The position numbers were made by a program, and so were the translations under genes. Positions 1-11,560 of a stretch of DNA of 64,000 bases are shown in pieces; within the stretch, counting starts at the first letter, position 1, and every line of letters begins with the position of its first letter. The notes under the pieces are model-generated. The model searched no databases, had not been told where the DNA came from, and saw nothing but the letters and a program-made list of their open reading frames with translations. Origin of the DNA: Leptodactylus fallax (lineage: Eukaryota; Chordata; Amphibia; Anura; Leptodactylidae); assembly GCA_947044405.1 (NCBI GenBank), contig CAMRHE010000156.1, forward strand, positions 477,001 through 541,000, in the 5' to 3' direction.

Positions 1-976
1 AAGAGGTAGTCACCTGAAATGGTCTTCCAACAGTCTTGAAGGAGTTCCCAGAGATGCTTAGCACTTCTTGGTCCTTTTGCTTTCACTCTGCGGTCCAGCT
101 CACCCCAAAACATCTTGATTGGGTTCAGGTCTGGTGACTGTGGAGGCAAGGCCATCTGGCGTAGCACCCCATCACTCTCCTTCTTGGTAAAATAGCCCTT
201 ACACAGTCTGGAGGTGTGTTTGGGGTCATTGTCCTGTTGAAAAATAAATGATGGTCCAACTAAACGCAAACCGGATGGAATAGCATGCCGCTGCAAGATG
301 GTGTGGTAACCATGCTGGTTCAGTATTCCTTCAATTTTGAATAAATCCCCAACAGTGTCACCAGCAAAGCACCCCCACACCATCATACCTCCTCCTCCAT
401 GCTTCACGGTGGGAACCAGGCATGTAGAGTCCATTCGTTCACCTTTTCTGCGTCGCACAAAGACACGGTGGTTGGAACCAAAGATCTCAAATTTGGACTC
501 ATCAGACCAAAGCACAGATTTCCACAGGTCTAATGTCCATTCATTGTGTTCTTTAGCCCAAACAAGTCTCTTGTGCTTGTTGCCTGTCCTTAGCAGTGGT
601 TTCCTAGCAGCTATTTTACCATGAAGGCCTGCTGCACACAGTCTCCTCTTAACAGTTGTTGTAGAGATGTGTCTGCTGCTAGAACTCTGTGTGGCATTGA
701 CCTAGTCTCTAATCTGAGCTGCTGTTAACCTGCGATTTCTGAGGCTGGTGACTCGGATGAACTTATCCTCCTCAGCAGAGGTGACTCTTGGTCTTCCTTT
801 CCTGGGGCGGTTCTCATGTGAGCTAGTTTCTTTGTAGCGCTTGATGGTTTTGGCCACTGCACTTGGGGACACTTTCAAAGTTTTCCCAATTTTTCGGACT
901 GACTGACCTTCATTTCTTAAAGTAATGATGGCCACTCGTTTTTCTTTACTTACAGTAGCTGCTTTTTTCTTGCCAT
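1..976 (-). pseudogene. Tc1 transposase, family A, broken and partial
   Basis: Encodes the paired helix-turn-helix start of a Tc1 transposase (KEKRVAIITLRNEGQSVRK, then a GRPR AT-hook-like linker) and part of the DDE domain, with KFEIF readable near 485. The ATG matching the sister copy is at 974-976. A short insertion after it (about 955) shifts the frame, so the only open reading starts from another ATG at 983. A CAG-to-TAG change stops it near 702. The protein would normally cut and paste its own element at TA sites. This copy cannot make a full protein. Confidence 0.88.
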
Positions 977-1387
977 AATACAAATTCTAACACTCCATTC
1001 AGTAGGACTATCAGCTGTGTATCCACCTGACTTCTGAACAACACAACTGATGGTCCCAACCCCATTTATAAGGCAAGAAATCCCACTTATTAAACCTGAC
1101 AGGGCACACCTGTGAAGTGAAAACCATTTCAGGTGACTACCTCTTGAAGCTCATCAAGAGAATGCCAAGAGTGTGCAAAGCAGTAATCAAAGCAAAAGGT
1201 GGCTACTTTGAAGAACCTAGAATATAAGACATATTTTCAGTTTTTCACACTTTTTTGTTAAGTATATAATTCCACATGTGTTAATTCATAGTTTTGATGC
1301 CTTCAGTGTGAATCTACAATTTTTATAGTCATGAAAATACAGAAAACTCTTGGAATGAGAAGGTGTGTCCAAACTTTTGGTCTGTAC

Positions 1388-1389
<2 letters not shown>
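1..1389 (-). mobile_element. Tc1/mariner family A, copy 1 (5' end inward, cut by window edge)
   Basis: Reverse-strand copy of the element at 1428-3054. Its terminal inverted repeat ends at 1389 and reads CAGTACAGACCAAAAG on the minus strand. The transposase then runs leftwards off the window. It abuts AT microsatellite, as expected for an element that inserts at TA. The 3' half is not in the window. Confidence 0.9.

Positions 1390-1427
<38 letters not shown>
1390..1427. repeat. AT dinucleotide microsatellite
   Basis: A pure AT run separates the two head-to-head Tc1 elements. A matching TA run flanks the far side of the second element (3055-3099). This suggests insertion into one TA-rich tract, or expansion of the TA target duplications. 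Confidence 0.95.
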
Positions 1428-1429
<2 letters not shown>

Positions 1430-3050
1430 GTACAGACCAAAAGTTTGGACACACCTTCTCATTCCAAGAGTTTTCTGTATTTTCATGACTATAAAAATTG
1501 TAGATTCACACTGAAGGCATCAAAACTATGAATTAACACATGTGGAATTATATACTTAACAAAAAAATGTGAAACAACTGAAAATATGTCTTATATTCTA
1601 GGTACTTCAGAGTAGCCACCTTTTGCTTTGATTACTGCTTTGCACACTCTTGGCATTCTCTTGATGAGCTTCAAGAGGTAGTCACCTGAAATGGTTTTCA
1701 CTTCACAGGTGTGCCCTGTCAGGTTTAATAAGTGGGATTTCTTGCCTTATAAATGGGGTTGGGACCATCAGTTGTGTTGTTCATAAGTCAGGTGGATACG
1801 CAGCTGATAGTCCTACTGAATGGAGTGTTAGAATTTGTATTATGGCAAGAAAAAAGCAGCTAAGTAAAGAAAAACGAGTGGCCATCATTACTTTAAGAAA
1901 TGAAGGTCAGTCAGTCCGAAAAATTGGGAAAACTTTGAAAGTGTCCCCAAGTGCAGTGGCCAAAACCATCAAGCGCTGCAAAGAAACTGGCTCACATGAG
2001 GACCACCCCAGGAAAGGAAGACCAAGAGTCACCTCTGCTGCGGAGGATAAGTTCATCCAAGTCACCAGCCTCAGAAATCGCAGATTAACAGCAGCTTAGA
2101 TTAGAGAAAGGTCAATGCCACACAGAGTTCTAGCAGCAGACACATCTCTACAACAACTGTTAAGAGGAGACTGTGTGCAGCAGGCCTTCATGGTAAAATA
2201 GCTGCTAGGAAACCACTGCTAAGGACAGGCAACAAGCAGAAGAGACTTGTTTGGGCTAAAGAACACAAGGAATGGACATTAGACCTGTGGAAATCTGTGC
2301 TTTGGTCTGATGAGTCCAAATTTGAGATCTTTGGTTCCAACCAGCGTGTCTTTGTGCGACGCAGAAAAGGTGAACGAATAGACTCCACATGCTTGGTTCC
2401 CACCGTGAAGCATGGAGGAGGAGGTGTGATGGTGTGGGGGTGCTTTGCTGGTGACACTGTTGGGGATTTATTCAAAATTGAAGGAATACTGAACCAGCAT
2501 GGTTACCATAGCATCTTGCAGCGGCATACTATTCCATCTGGTTTGCGTTTAGTTGGACCATCATTTATTTTTCAACAGGACAATGACCCCAAACACACCT
2601 CCAGACTGTGTAAGGGCTATTTTACCAAGAAGGAGAGTGATGGGGTGCTACGCCAGATGACCTGGCCTCCACAGTCACCAGACCTGAAACCAATCGAGAT
2701 GGTTTGGGGTGAGCTGGACCGCAGAGTGAAGGCGAAAGGGCCAACAAGTGCTAAGCATCTCTGGGAACTCCTTCAAGACTGTTGGAAGACCATTTCAGGT
2801 GACTACCTCTTGAAGCTCATCAAGAGAATGCCAAGAGTGTGCAAAGCAGTAATCAAAGCAAAAGGTGGCTACTTTGAAGAACCTAGAATATAAGACATAT
2901 TTTCAGTTGTTTCACACTTTTTTGTTAAGTATATAATTCCACATGTGTTAATTCATAGTTTTGATGCCTTCAGTGTGAATCTACAATTTTTATAGTCATG
3001 AAAATACAGAAAACTCTTGGAATGAGAAGATGTGTCCAAACTTTTGGTCT

Positions 3051-3054
<4 letters not shown>
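1428..3054 (+). mobile_element. Tc1/mariner family A, copy 2 (complete ends)
   Basis: About 1.63 kb with long terminal inverted repeats of about 260 bp (1428-1693 and 2797-3054), flanked by TA. Outer ends read CAGTACAGACCAAAAG, and the inner end contains GTAGTCACCTGAAATGG. The right repeat includes the last 30 or so codons of the transposase. Both ends are present, so the element could still be moved in trans by a matching transposase. Confidence 0.93.
1842..2893 (+). pseudogene. Tc1 transposase, family A, one stop and one frameshift
   Basis: Starts MARKKQLSKEKRVAIITL with paired HTH DNA-binding domains and the linker GRPRVT. The frame ends at TAG 2097-2099, where the sister copy had CAG, and shifts near 2110. 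From there the catalytic domain is open to 2893. The DDE residues are visible in [18 protein letters not shown] and PDLKPIEMVWGEL. The C-terminus (YFEEPRI) lies inside the right terminal repeat. Apart from the two lesions the usual Tc1 length of about 340 residues is kept. It would be inactive as it stands. Confidence 0.9.

Positions 3055-3099
<45 letters not shown>
3055..3099. repeat. TA dinucleotide microsatellite
   Basis: TA run directly after the right end of the Tc1 element. Confidence 0.95.
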
Positions 3100-3101
<2 letters not shown>

Positions 3102-3568
3102 GCCGTTACCTACTGGAGTAACCCCAGCAGGTAAAGGCCTATTTATTTACCAATCCCCGCTCCTGCTGTGGCCGCTTCCCCTTCCCCTTCTGCTATGGGA
3201 CGCAGAAGGGGGAGCAGAAGCGGCTGTGAGAGGCAGAAGGCATCAGTAAGGGAGGCCAAATACTACTATTATTATACTCCGGGGTATTTTCAGACCCCGG
3301 AGTATAATAATCAGAGACACAGGGGAGGTGATAAACATAAAAACCAGTGTTACTCACCTCTCCAGTGATCCAATGTTACTCCCAGCAGGCTTCAGCCTTC
3401 TTTGGTGACGTCCCAGGCGTTATGTGAGCCAGACCGACATCATTATGTTGTGACGTCGGTCTGTGCGACATTGAAGAGGGCCGAAAGCAGGGAGTGCACC
3501 GGAGCCTAGATAAGTAACACTGTTTTTTATGTTTGTCACCACCTGGGTCTCCGATCATTATACTCTGG
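3100..3568. other. Hairpin-rich non-coding repeat
   Basis: No gene seen. It holds a perfect 16-bp inverted repeat (3269-3284 with 3295-3310), and a second stem near 3431-3464 around CAGACCGAC/GTCGGTCTG. The C/G-rich composition differs from the flanking Tc1. It leads straight into the 31-bp minisatellite, as in the related block at 63607-64000. Confidence 0.6.
3269..3310. repeat. Perfect 16-bp inverted repeat, 10-nt loop
   Basis: Left arm TTATTATACTCCGGGG and right arm CCCCGGAGTATAATAA match exactly. Probably part of a small foldback element rather than a terminator, since no gene lies upstream. Confidence 0.85.
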
Positions 3569-3885
3569 GGTCCAATGGAGCATAATACCGTATGCAGGGG
3601 CCACTATGGGGCATAATACAGAGTGCAGGGGCCACTATGGAGCATAATACCATGTGCAGGGGCCACTATGGGGCATAATACAGAGTGCAGGGGCCACTAT
3701 GGAGCATAATACCATGTGCAGGGGCCACTATGGAGCATAATATCATGTGCAGGGGCCACTATGGAGCATAATACCGTGTGCGGGGGCCGCTATGAGGCAT
3801 AATACCGTGTGCAGGGGCCACTATGGAGCATAATACCGTGTGCAGGGGCCGCTGCGGGGAATAATACCATGTGCAGGGGCCTGTT
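3569..3885. repeat. 31-bp minisatellite, about 10 units
   Basis: Degenerate units of 31 bp, roughly ATGTGCAGGGGCCACTATGG then AGCATAATACC. One or two more units lie at 4187-4245. The same unit in reverse orientation fills 63820-64000. Confidence 0.9.
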
Positions 3886-4260
3886 ATTGCCTGTATTGCA
3901 ACAACTACTGTTTATATGTTTATTACTGCATAAGCTTCTGTCTCTAAGAATAGTGTTATGTTGTTAATAAAGCATTGTTAAAAAAGGAGGGGGCCAGAGT
4001 AGCAAACTATGAAGTTCCTCCCTCTCTGTAATTAGAACTGCAGCACAGAGCAGAGCACATGGAAATTCACAGACAAGTAGCTGAGATCATAAATTACAGA
4101 ATACAGTGTATTATTCTTGTTCCTCAATAAATATCTGTTTACTGTTGAATGCCTGGACAGTCAAAGATTAATCCGCTGCCAACAGGGACACTATGGAGCA
4201 TAATATCGTGTGCAGGGGCCGCTGCGGGGCATAATACCCTGTGCAGCCAGGCTGAATATA
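3886..4260. other. Non-coding spacer with minisatellite remnant
   Basis: No gene seen. AT-rich DNA is followed by one or two copies of the 31-bp unit (4187-4245), just before the Tc1 end at 4261. Confidence 0.6.
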
Positions 4261-4957
<697 letters not shown>

Positions 4958-5277
4958 GTACAGTACTCAGCTATCTGCGGCGCTCCTATTATAGAGAATG
5001 GGGGTCATGCGGGCTCGTCCATCCACCAAGCAGAAGATGTGTGAAGTTACTTTCATTGTTAATGCCGTGTTGTTAATTTCTGATACTGAAGTAATGCAGT
5101 AAGAAGAATTCTTAAAAACTGTTTCATAAGTTTGTATATGTTTATTGTATGACAATAACAGTGTGTGACGCTAACATCATGTAAACGCAATTTTTTTATT
5201 TTTTTTTGGGGGGGTGGGGTGGCGCGTCTTTCGATAGCCCGCCTCAGGAAGCAAAGAGGCTAGGTCCACCACTGCCT
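4958..5277 (-). repeat. Dispersed repeat, reverse copy of 57888-58217
   Basis: On the minus strand it starts CAGTGGTGGACCTAGCCTC and ends GGAGCGCCGCAGATAGC. It matches 57888-58217 throughout by eye, including the C-rich/A-rich low-complexity middle. The family is not recognised. It has no coding potential. Confidence 0.8.
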
Positions 5278-5282
5278 GGGGG

Positions 5283-5911
5283 TGTCAGTATTCTCTGTAG
5301 CTGCTGCACATTTGACGTTACTATGCCAACCTGGGAAGCTTTTGCAGTTTCAGAGGCTTCCTGGTTTGGTCCAGTTAACAGCTGAGGAGATCTTTATAAG
5401 ACCACATGCTCCTGAGACACATGCTATTACTGTAGTTTGCTATTGCTAGTTTGGCTTCCATTATGTGTGTGTATCTGTATTATTTGTGACCTCTAGCTTG
5501 CTCTTTGGATTTCCCTTTTGCCTCTGATTTTGTTGTGACAGTCACGGCTGGATTTTTGACCCTTTTCGGATTTTGCTTCTGTCTCTTGTCTTTGCTTATT
5601 CATCTCTCCTGGTTTTGACTCTGCTGAGTGACTTCTCTTATGTCCACACCACTTTTTAAGTTTTAGCAGTCCTTGTGTTGGTTTCTGCGGCAGTGCATTT
5701 ACTATTAGTACATTTTTCTGTCTGGTTACAATTTAGATCCCTAGATCCAGCAAAGTCCATCTTGTCTTGCAACGATGTCTGGTGAAGGAGCCTAGGGGTC
5801 TGTCTTGGCTCGCAGAGGTGTGCTGGTTGTAGATAGCTGTCTCTACTGCTTGCAGTTATCAGCCAATTGCTTGCTATTGCTTTTATTGTGGCCTTGCATC
5901 TAACCATAACA
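5283..5911 (+). mobile_element. Solo LTR, Sushi/Gypsy-type, 629 bp
   Basis: Begins TGTCAGTATTC and ends AACCATAACA (TG...CA), with a 5-bp GGGGG duplication on each side (5278-5282, 5912-5916). The T-rich texture resembles the LTRs at 37789-38447 and 50196-50855. No internal region is present, as expected after recombination between two LTRs. Strand is inferred from that resemblance. Confidence 0.7.
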
Positions 5912-5916
5912 GGGGG

Positions 5917-6760
5917 TGCTCGGAACCGCGTCAACAGGAGTTCATGCCCTGCAAGGCCATCCTGAATTACAGGCTCTTCTGGCCCTTATTCCCACTAAAT
6001 GGGACATGGATGACCTGGCCTCTGACCTGAAAAAGGCCTGGCGCAGAGACCTTAAGGTAGTGAAAATTGATGTATCCTCTTTACAGCAGCGAGTTCAGAA
6101 CTTAGAACTGTTTCAGGAATCGATCACGGCTACAGTACAATCTCTGCAACAAGCCTCCCATACTACCACTACTCAATATCGCAACTTGCGGGCTCATGTG
6201 GATGACTTAAAAAGCCGCAATTGGCGCAATAATATCCAGATCCGCGGATTGCCTGAAGCTACACCCTCTTCTGAACTCATGCCTACCCTAACTGGTATCT
6301 TCAACTCCCTCTTAGGACGGCTGATGCCCAAATTGAAATTGTCCGGAGCCATCAAGCGCTCAGACCACACAACTGTGATCCTGATAAACCCTGCAATGTT
6401 GCAGACATTATTATGCTCTTAAGGAGGACAACATGCAGAAGTCCAGGAGCCAGAGATCTATTGACTTTGATGGAGCCCAGTTGGCTCTCTTCCCGGATCT
6501 CTGTCGCATACATTATTATGCTCTTAAAGAGGATATCATGTAGAAGGCCAGGAGCCAGAGATCTATAGACTTTCTTGGAGCCCAGTTGTCCCTCTTCCTG
6601 GATTTCTCTCGCCATGCCCTGAGATAACAAACAGCCCTGAATCCACTCTTGTCTGTCCTACAAGAATGTGACACCCCATACCGCTGGCGTTCCCCCAGAC
6701 CTCAGGAACCCCACCGCAGGCAGCGCATGGCTTCGGACCATGAACTTCAAACCTAGCTTG
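5917..6760 (+). pseudogene. L1-type LINE ORF1 (RNA-binding protein), broken
   Basis: Encodes a coiled-coil segment (DLKKAWRRDLKVVKIDVSSL onward), then the RNA-recognition signature NNIQIRGLPE typical of L1 ORF1 proteins. ORF1p coats L1 RNA and acts as a nucleic-acid chaperone. The frame stops near 6422. The next part (LKEDNMQKSRSQRSIDF) continues in another frame and is duplicated in tandem. The C-terminal domain degrades by about 6760. It starts right after the solo LTR, so the true 5' end is missing. Confidence 0.8.
6406..6615 (+). repeat. 105-bp tandem duplication inside L1 ORF1
   Basis: Two diverged copies starting CATTATTATGCTCTTAA (6406-6510, 6511-6615). The 105-bp length equals 35 codons, so the duplication itself preserves frame. 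The second copy has a TAG stop. Confidence 0.88.
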
Positions 6761-8261
6761 GATCCGCTCAGGTGACATTTACACCCTGGTCTGTTGCTGT
6801 TAAGTTTGCACTATTTTACACTTCTTTATTGTCTTGCCCTGGCTTTCATGCTCTCCGCTCATGGCTTTATGCTCTTCCATCTCCTCGTCAACCTTTTCTC
6901 ATTGGCTTGGATCGGTGCAGGTGCAGTCTCATATTGTTTACCTTGCTATCTGTTACTTTTGATACTCCGCCTGTGACTTCCACAACTTCCCACCCATAGG
7001 TTTGTGAACTGTCCAACCAGTCCGTCTTGAGATGTGTGCTCCTAACTGCCGCAACCCAGTCGGTGAGACCGGAGGATGGGAGTAGTAGTGGCGGATGCTG
7101 TGCCACCTAGCAGGCCGAGCACGCTCCCCAATCGCTCCAGTCCCACTCCTAGGCCGGACAAAGTAGAGGGGGGTCCTGCAGCACTACCGGATGGTGGTGG
7201 TAGTAGTTCTTTCCCCCGGAGCACTTTCAGTTGAAGAGGGGGACCTCTCCTACCTGAGCCGGTGTGGTGTTGTTCGGAAGAGCCCTGATGGTAAAGCAGG
7301 CACGACTCAGGGGTCAGCGTTGCAGGTACACCAAACAGCCGTTTATTTAGGCAACTGGAACAAAGGGACAACAGCAGCTTACAAATGGGGGTAGTAGTCC
7401 TACAGTGTCCAACCCCCAGCCTTGGTTCTAGGAGAGTGCCCAAAGATAGTATAGGCTCCACAGTGTGGCCTTCTCTACTCTACCTTTGTGCCACTCCCAG
7501 CTAGGTACACTCGGGATGGAGTTACAGGGAGTCCTGACAGGGATCTGGTTACCTGGAGACTAGGCCCGAATACGACTCTCCTGCCAGGGTCCTCTCCTGC
7601 TCCTCCTGGCACGACACCGAACAAGTCCAGCCATTTAGAAATCTTTACTCCCTTGCTCTGGGCTGTCTTCAGATGAGCCTGGGGATGATGATATCCCTTC
7701 TGAGGCTGTGAGAGCGGCGGTTGGCCTTCAGTCCAGAGTGTGGTGGCAGGTCAGCTCTGCACACCTAGTCTGGTTTACAGCATGCACTGAACTAACTTCC
7801 AACCGTCGCCGGGGGAGATTATATCTCCTCACAAGAACCAAGCCAGGGCTGAACCAAGGCTAGGTCTGAACACTGCAGGGGGAAACATATAAGGGAAAAG
7901 CTGCACATCAATACATTTAACATAGAACAAAACTTACAGACATAAAACCCAGAGGTACACAAGACAAACACATAAAAGCAGTAGCATTCTGGGATGCTGC
8001 ACTAACCTTTACCCTGCCCTTTTTCTCCTTTGCTCCCTTCTCATTCCGCATCTCTCACATCACTCCAAACATAGCCTCCACTTTTAAGGATTATTACCAT
8101 TCTCTTTTCAATCTGCCACCTCAGCACACAGCCACTCCACAGCATGCTCTGCCACAATATATCCGTGACACAGTCCCTCCCGCGTGCTCTGCCACAATAT
8201 ATCCGTCCCACAGTCCCATCCCTCTCACCGCAGGATGCCACACAGCTAGAGACTCTGTTTT
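6761..8261. other. L1 inter-ORF remnant, then unclassified insertion (possible LTR)
   Basis: After the L1 ORF1 remnant (to about 6985) the sequence changes to G/C-rich DNA with no long open frame. It resumes as L1 ORF2 at about 8262. The middle looks LTR-like in composition, with a motif GCCGTTTATTTAGGC near 7340. I could not define TG...CA ends or a target duplication. A 40-bp unit (CTCTGCCACAATATATCCGT) is tandemly repeated at 8142-8222. Confidence 0.45.
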
Positions 8262-10070
8262 CGCAAACAGAGTTGTAATTAGAAATCTCCAGACTTCTGG
8301 GAGGTAAGAGTTCTGGTCCCGATGAATACACAGCGTGCGTTTACAAAGCACTTCTTCCGGACCCTACCCCCACCTCCTAAAAGAATTCAATTCGGCCTCC
8401 CTTGCTATCCCGTTCTCCTCCTCTTTTCTCCATGTCGACACCACCATCCTTTCCAAAGATGGCAATCCAAATTTCCAGGGATTGAGATCGGGAGCCATGC
8501 ATCTCAAGATCTAAGCTTTTGCAGATGATGTTCTGCTCTTTATCTCCCAACCGACAACGACCCCCTCATTATTGCAAGAAATCAGCATTTATAATTACTA
8601 CAGTAACTACAAGACCAATCTCTCTAAGAGCACCACACGTAACATGTCCCTACCTGACCCCCTAGTGCACACATTCCGCTTCTCATTCCCCTTCTCTTGG
8701 TCTGCCAAATCCTTCAAGTATCTGAGGGTTTTCCTCCCCAGTTCTTTATCTGATACATATACCCTGAATTTCCTCCCTCTCCTACGCACCATACAATCAG
8801 ATCTGATGAAATAGGACGTTAAAGGCATCTCATGGCTGGTTGAGATAAATCTTCTAAAGAAAAATGTCTATCCCCATTATTCTCCCGAAGGATTTTTTTT
8901 TTCTGCATCAGAAAGGCCTTAACCATATTTATTTGGGCCTTCAAAAACACCAAGGATCACCAGAAGCAGCATCACCAAACTTAAACAGTTGGGCGGCCAA
9001 TCGGTTCCAGATTGCACTCAAACTACTATCTGGCAGTAGTCATGGCTTGATGCTCGACTGGCATCATTCTTCCACTACTAAGCTCTGGGTTGCCCTAGAA
9101 AGTACTTTGAGCCCACTACCTCCTACATCTCTCCCGTGGCTCCACAGACATCACTGGTCGAGTAGTGCTACATCTGATCTCCCATATGTTACTTAACAGG
9201 TCCTCGGTGTATGTTGATTGTATTGCACCATGTCGCAACATTTTACCAATGATGGCCTATTGACTCCTGTCTCAGCCAACCCAGAGTTTCCCGCAGCTCT
9301 GCACTCCCCTTTTCTTCCTCGACCTACTGATCACATACCTCTTAAGATCCATACACTCCTGACCCCCTCTTCTGTCACTTCCTACACTGTTCCAAAGGGA
9401 CCAATTATCATAGTGGCAATACCTTCAGCTGCACTACTTTTACTCCTCTTTAAAGAAAACCAATAACCTCCATAGAGCTCTCCTCCCCTTCAAACATCTC
9501 TTGTGTTTACTCCTTTATGCCATTACAAGCAATCTCTATCATCTATGCCCTCGTTTCCTCTGATAGAGAAGACCCTTTACTGTTTTTTGTAGCGAGTTGG
9601 GAGAGGGAAATTGGGTCTACCTTTCCACCTGATGTGTGGCTCTCAATGGTACTGAGTTCCGTCGGTTCTCCATGAGATCTTTCCTGCCGTCTCTGCTCAA
9701 TGTTGGCGATGCTCGGCAGAACGGAGAACGATGCTACATGTTTGGTAGAATTGTTCACGCCTCATCCTATTCTGGCACGAGGTATGTAGGGTCATTAGGG
9801 ATGTGACAGGCATGGCATTGGAGGATGATCCAGCCCCCTTCTCTTCTCTATCTTCACTTGCCAAATCCAAAAACATGTCCAGTTGCTCTGGAACACCTTT
9901 TATTACTCTTACACTATTCACTCCAAATTCTTTTCTTCCCCTCTGGGAGTCACCTTCAGGCCCCTGTAGGGGTTATACATTCTTATGGCCTCTTTTTCTA
10001 TTGCTAGTCTTTGCTAGTCACAACCCTGGTTCAAGGCAATGTAACAGTTATATAGACAACTAAAGATTGC
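8262..10070 (+). pseudogene. L1-type LINE ORF2, reverse transcriptase to C-terminus, decayed
   Basis: Conserved RT pieces appear in several frames: GGKSSGPDEYTACVYKA near 8308, the catalytic FADDVLLF near 8522-8545, then the C-terminal region (EGFFFSASERP, ARLASFFHY, and so on). An internal deletion lies between the first two blocks and many frameshifts follow. ORF2 normally supplies endonuclease and RT. Here the endonuclease and the 5' part of RT are absent. Together with 5917-6985 this is probably one L1 copy. Confidence 0.75.
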
Positions 10071-10839
10071 TGGAAATGGATGCTGAATTGGTTTATATTT
10101 CAGAGCCCTTTCCCTAGACACATTAACAGCTCCTAAAAGTGTGCAATGCATGGTAGCAATAAAGAAATTGTGGTTTAACCCAGTATCATATAAAACCTTA
10201 GATAGAGACACACATAAGAGTTGTTACGATGCTAGTTTTTTAAGTTCGATACTGTGTAGTGTCACGATTCTCAATACCAAAACCAATGAATTGATTGATT
10301 GATTAATCACTATAAATATTGTGTTCACTGTATTGTATGGTTTTGTTATGGTTATACCAAATACATCTATGTTATTACTATGTTTTTGGCGGAGATGAAC
10401 AAACCTCTGAAGATTAGTTTCAGGTTTGGGTGTTTCAGTCCAAAGAATCATTTCAGACATATAAAAGGAGAGGCTCAAATAACAATATTAAGCTGGGGCA
10501 GCTTTCCTAGTGACATAATGGTGGCTAGGTATTCTCCATCGAGACAGTGCGCATGCCTTAGCTGGCTAAATGCAGTGGAATATACTAAGTGGCACTGCAG
10601 TGACTGTACCACCAGTAACTTGGCCAGGTATGAATTAAAGTTGCAGACCAGATGGATGACTGGTCGCATATTGCTGTTTCCTGGACACACATTCCCTTAT
10701 AGATGACTGATGTCAATGTGAAGGAGGAGAAGAAGCAAATGGAGATGATAATGATTAGGACAATGACCATGTGCTAGGAGTGGATATGTCTTGACTACAA
10801 AAAATATCATGGGGAAAAGGAATAGGACAGTCTTGCTCA
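10071..10839. other. Non-coding, unclassified
   Basis: No supported gene. Short open stretches lack recognisable domains. A segment near 10220-10290 (GATGCTAGTTTTTTAAG) may be the end of an old DNA transposon, but I could not pair it with another end. Confidence 0.4.
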
Positions 10840-11297
10840 CTTAACAATTCTGAAGAGTATGGAGAGACCTAGTGAGTACACATGTGCCTGCATGACCATC
10901 TCTAATTTTCTGCTTGCAGATCTTGCACCTTGCCAAGAATTTGTAATTTGGTAATTTACAAAAAAAAAAAAAAAAAAATTTCCTTACAGGAGATGACTGC
11001 ACATAGCTGCTACTGCCTACACCAACAACAGTGGAATTGTGTTTGCCAGTGTCATCACCACCCAAGCTTGCCTTAGACCTAACCCATGTAGGTTTTTTGA
11101 ATGTACATCAGAGGGAATTGTTCCTCTGATGTCACCCTGACCTGGTTGCTATATCTTATCTGCAATAGAATCATCAGATTCAGTAATTTCATTATGTTCC
11201 CCACTTTTTTTTGACTCATCATTGGAATATGCTTCTTCTATATCCTCACAATGCCCACCTCCAGATTTCCCCCTAGTATCCCCACAAGCATCACTAT
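10840..11297 (-). pseudogene. hAT-like transposase N-terminal region with BED-type finger, decayed
   Basis: On the minus strand an acidic Ser/Asp/Glu-rich segment (DTRGKSGGG, then SDDSIAD) is followed by CKICKQKIRDG, which resembles the CxxC half of a BED zinc finger of hAT transposases. A run of about 19 A residues breaks the frame at 10961. A homologous acidic segment is at 37512-37694. Assignment to hAT rests on the finger and is moderate. Confidence 0.5.
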
Positions 11298-11560
11298 TAG
11301 AGATGAGCGAATTCGATTCTGCAGAAGTGGAATTCGATCCGAATTTCAGCAAATCTTCGATTCGCCACAATTCCGGATTTCTTCAAGCTTCGAATCAAAT
11401 TTAAAAAAAAAAATTATTTAAAACGGCCGCCGCACATGTAAGGATAAGGGGGAAGGGACCCTGGGAGCTCGTGATCACCCACAATGCCAAGCATGCAGCT
11501 AATCAGCAGCCAGCAGGACCTGTGATGTCACAGCCCTATAAAAACCCTCGGCCATTTTAT

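Noticed and set aside
337..624. Plus-strand open frame of 95 residues
   Set aside because: It is the antisense of the Tc1 transposase catalytic region; an identical shadow lies on the opposite strand of the second copy (2188-2475).
1286..1531. Two near-identical 66-residue frames on opposite strands with a Tyr-Ile repeat
   Set aside because: They are translations of the mirrored Tc1 terminal repeats across the AT microsatellite, not genes.
3431..3464. Hairpin considered as a transcription terminator
   Set aside because: Bacterial-type terminators do not apply in this genomic context, and no gene precedes it.
10224..10478. Open frames of 84-135 residues on both strands
   Set aside because: No recognisable domain; both strands open by chance in AT-rich DNA.
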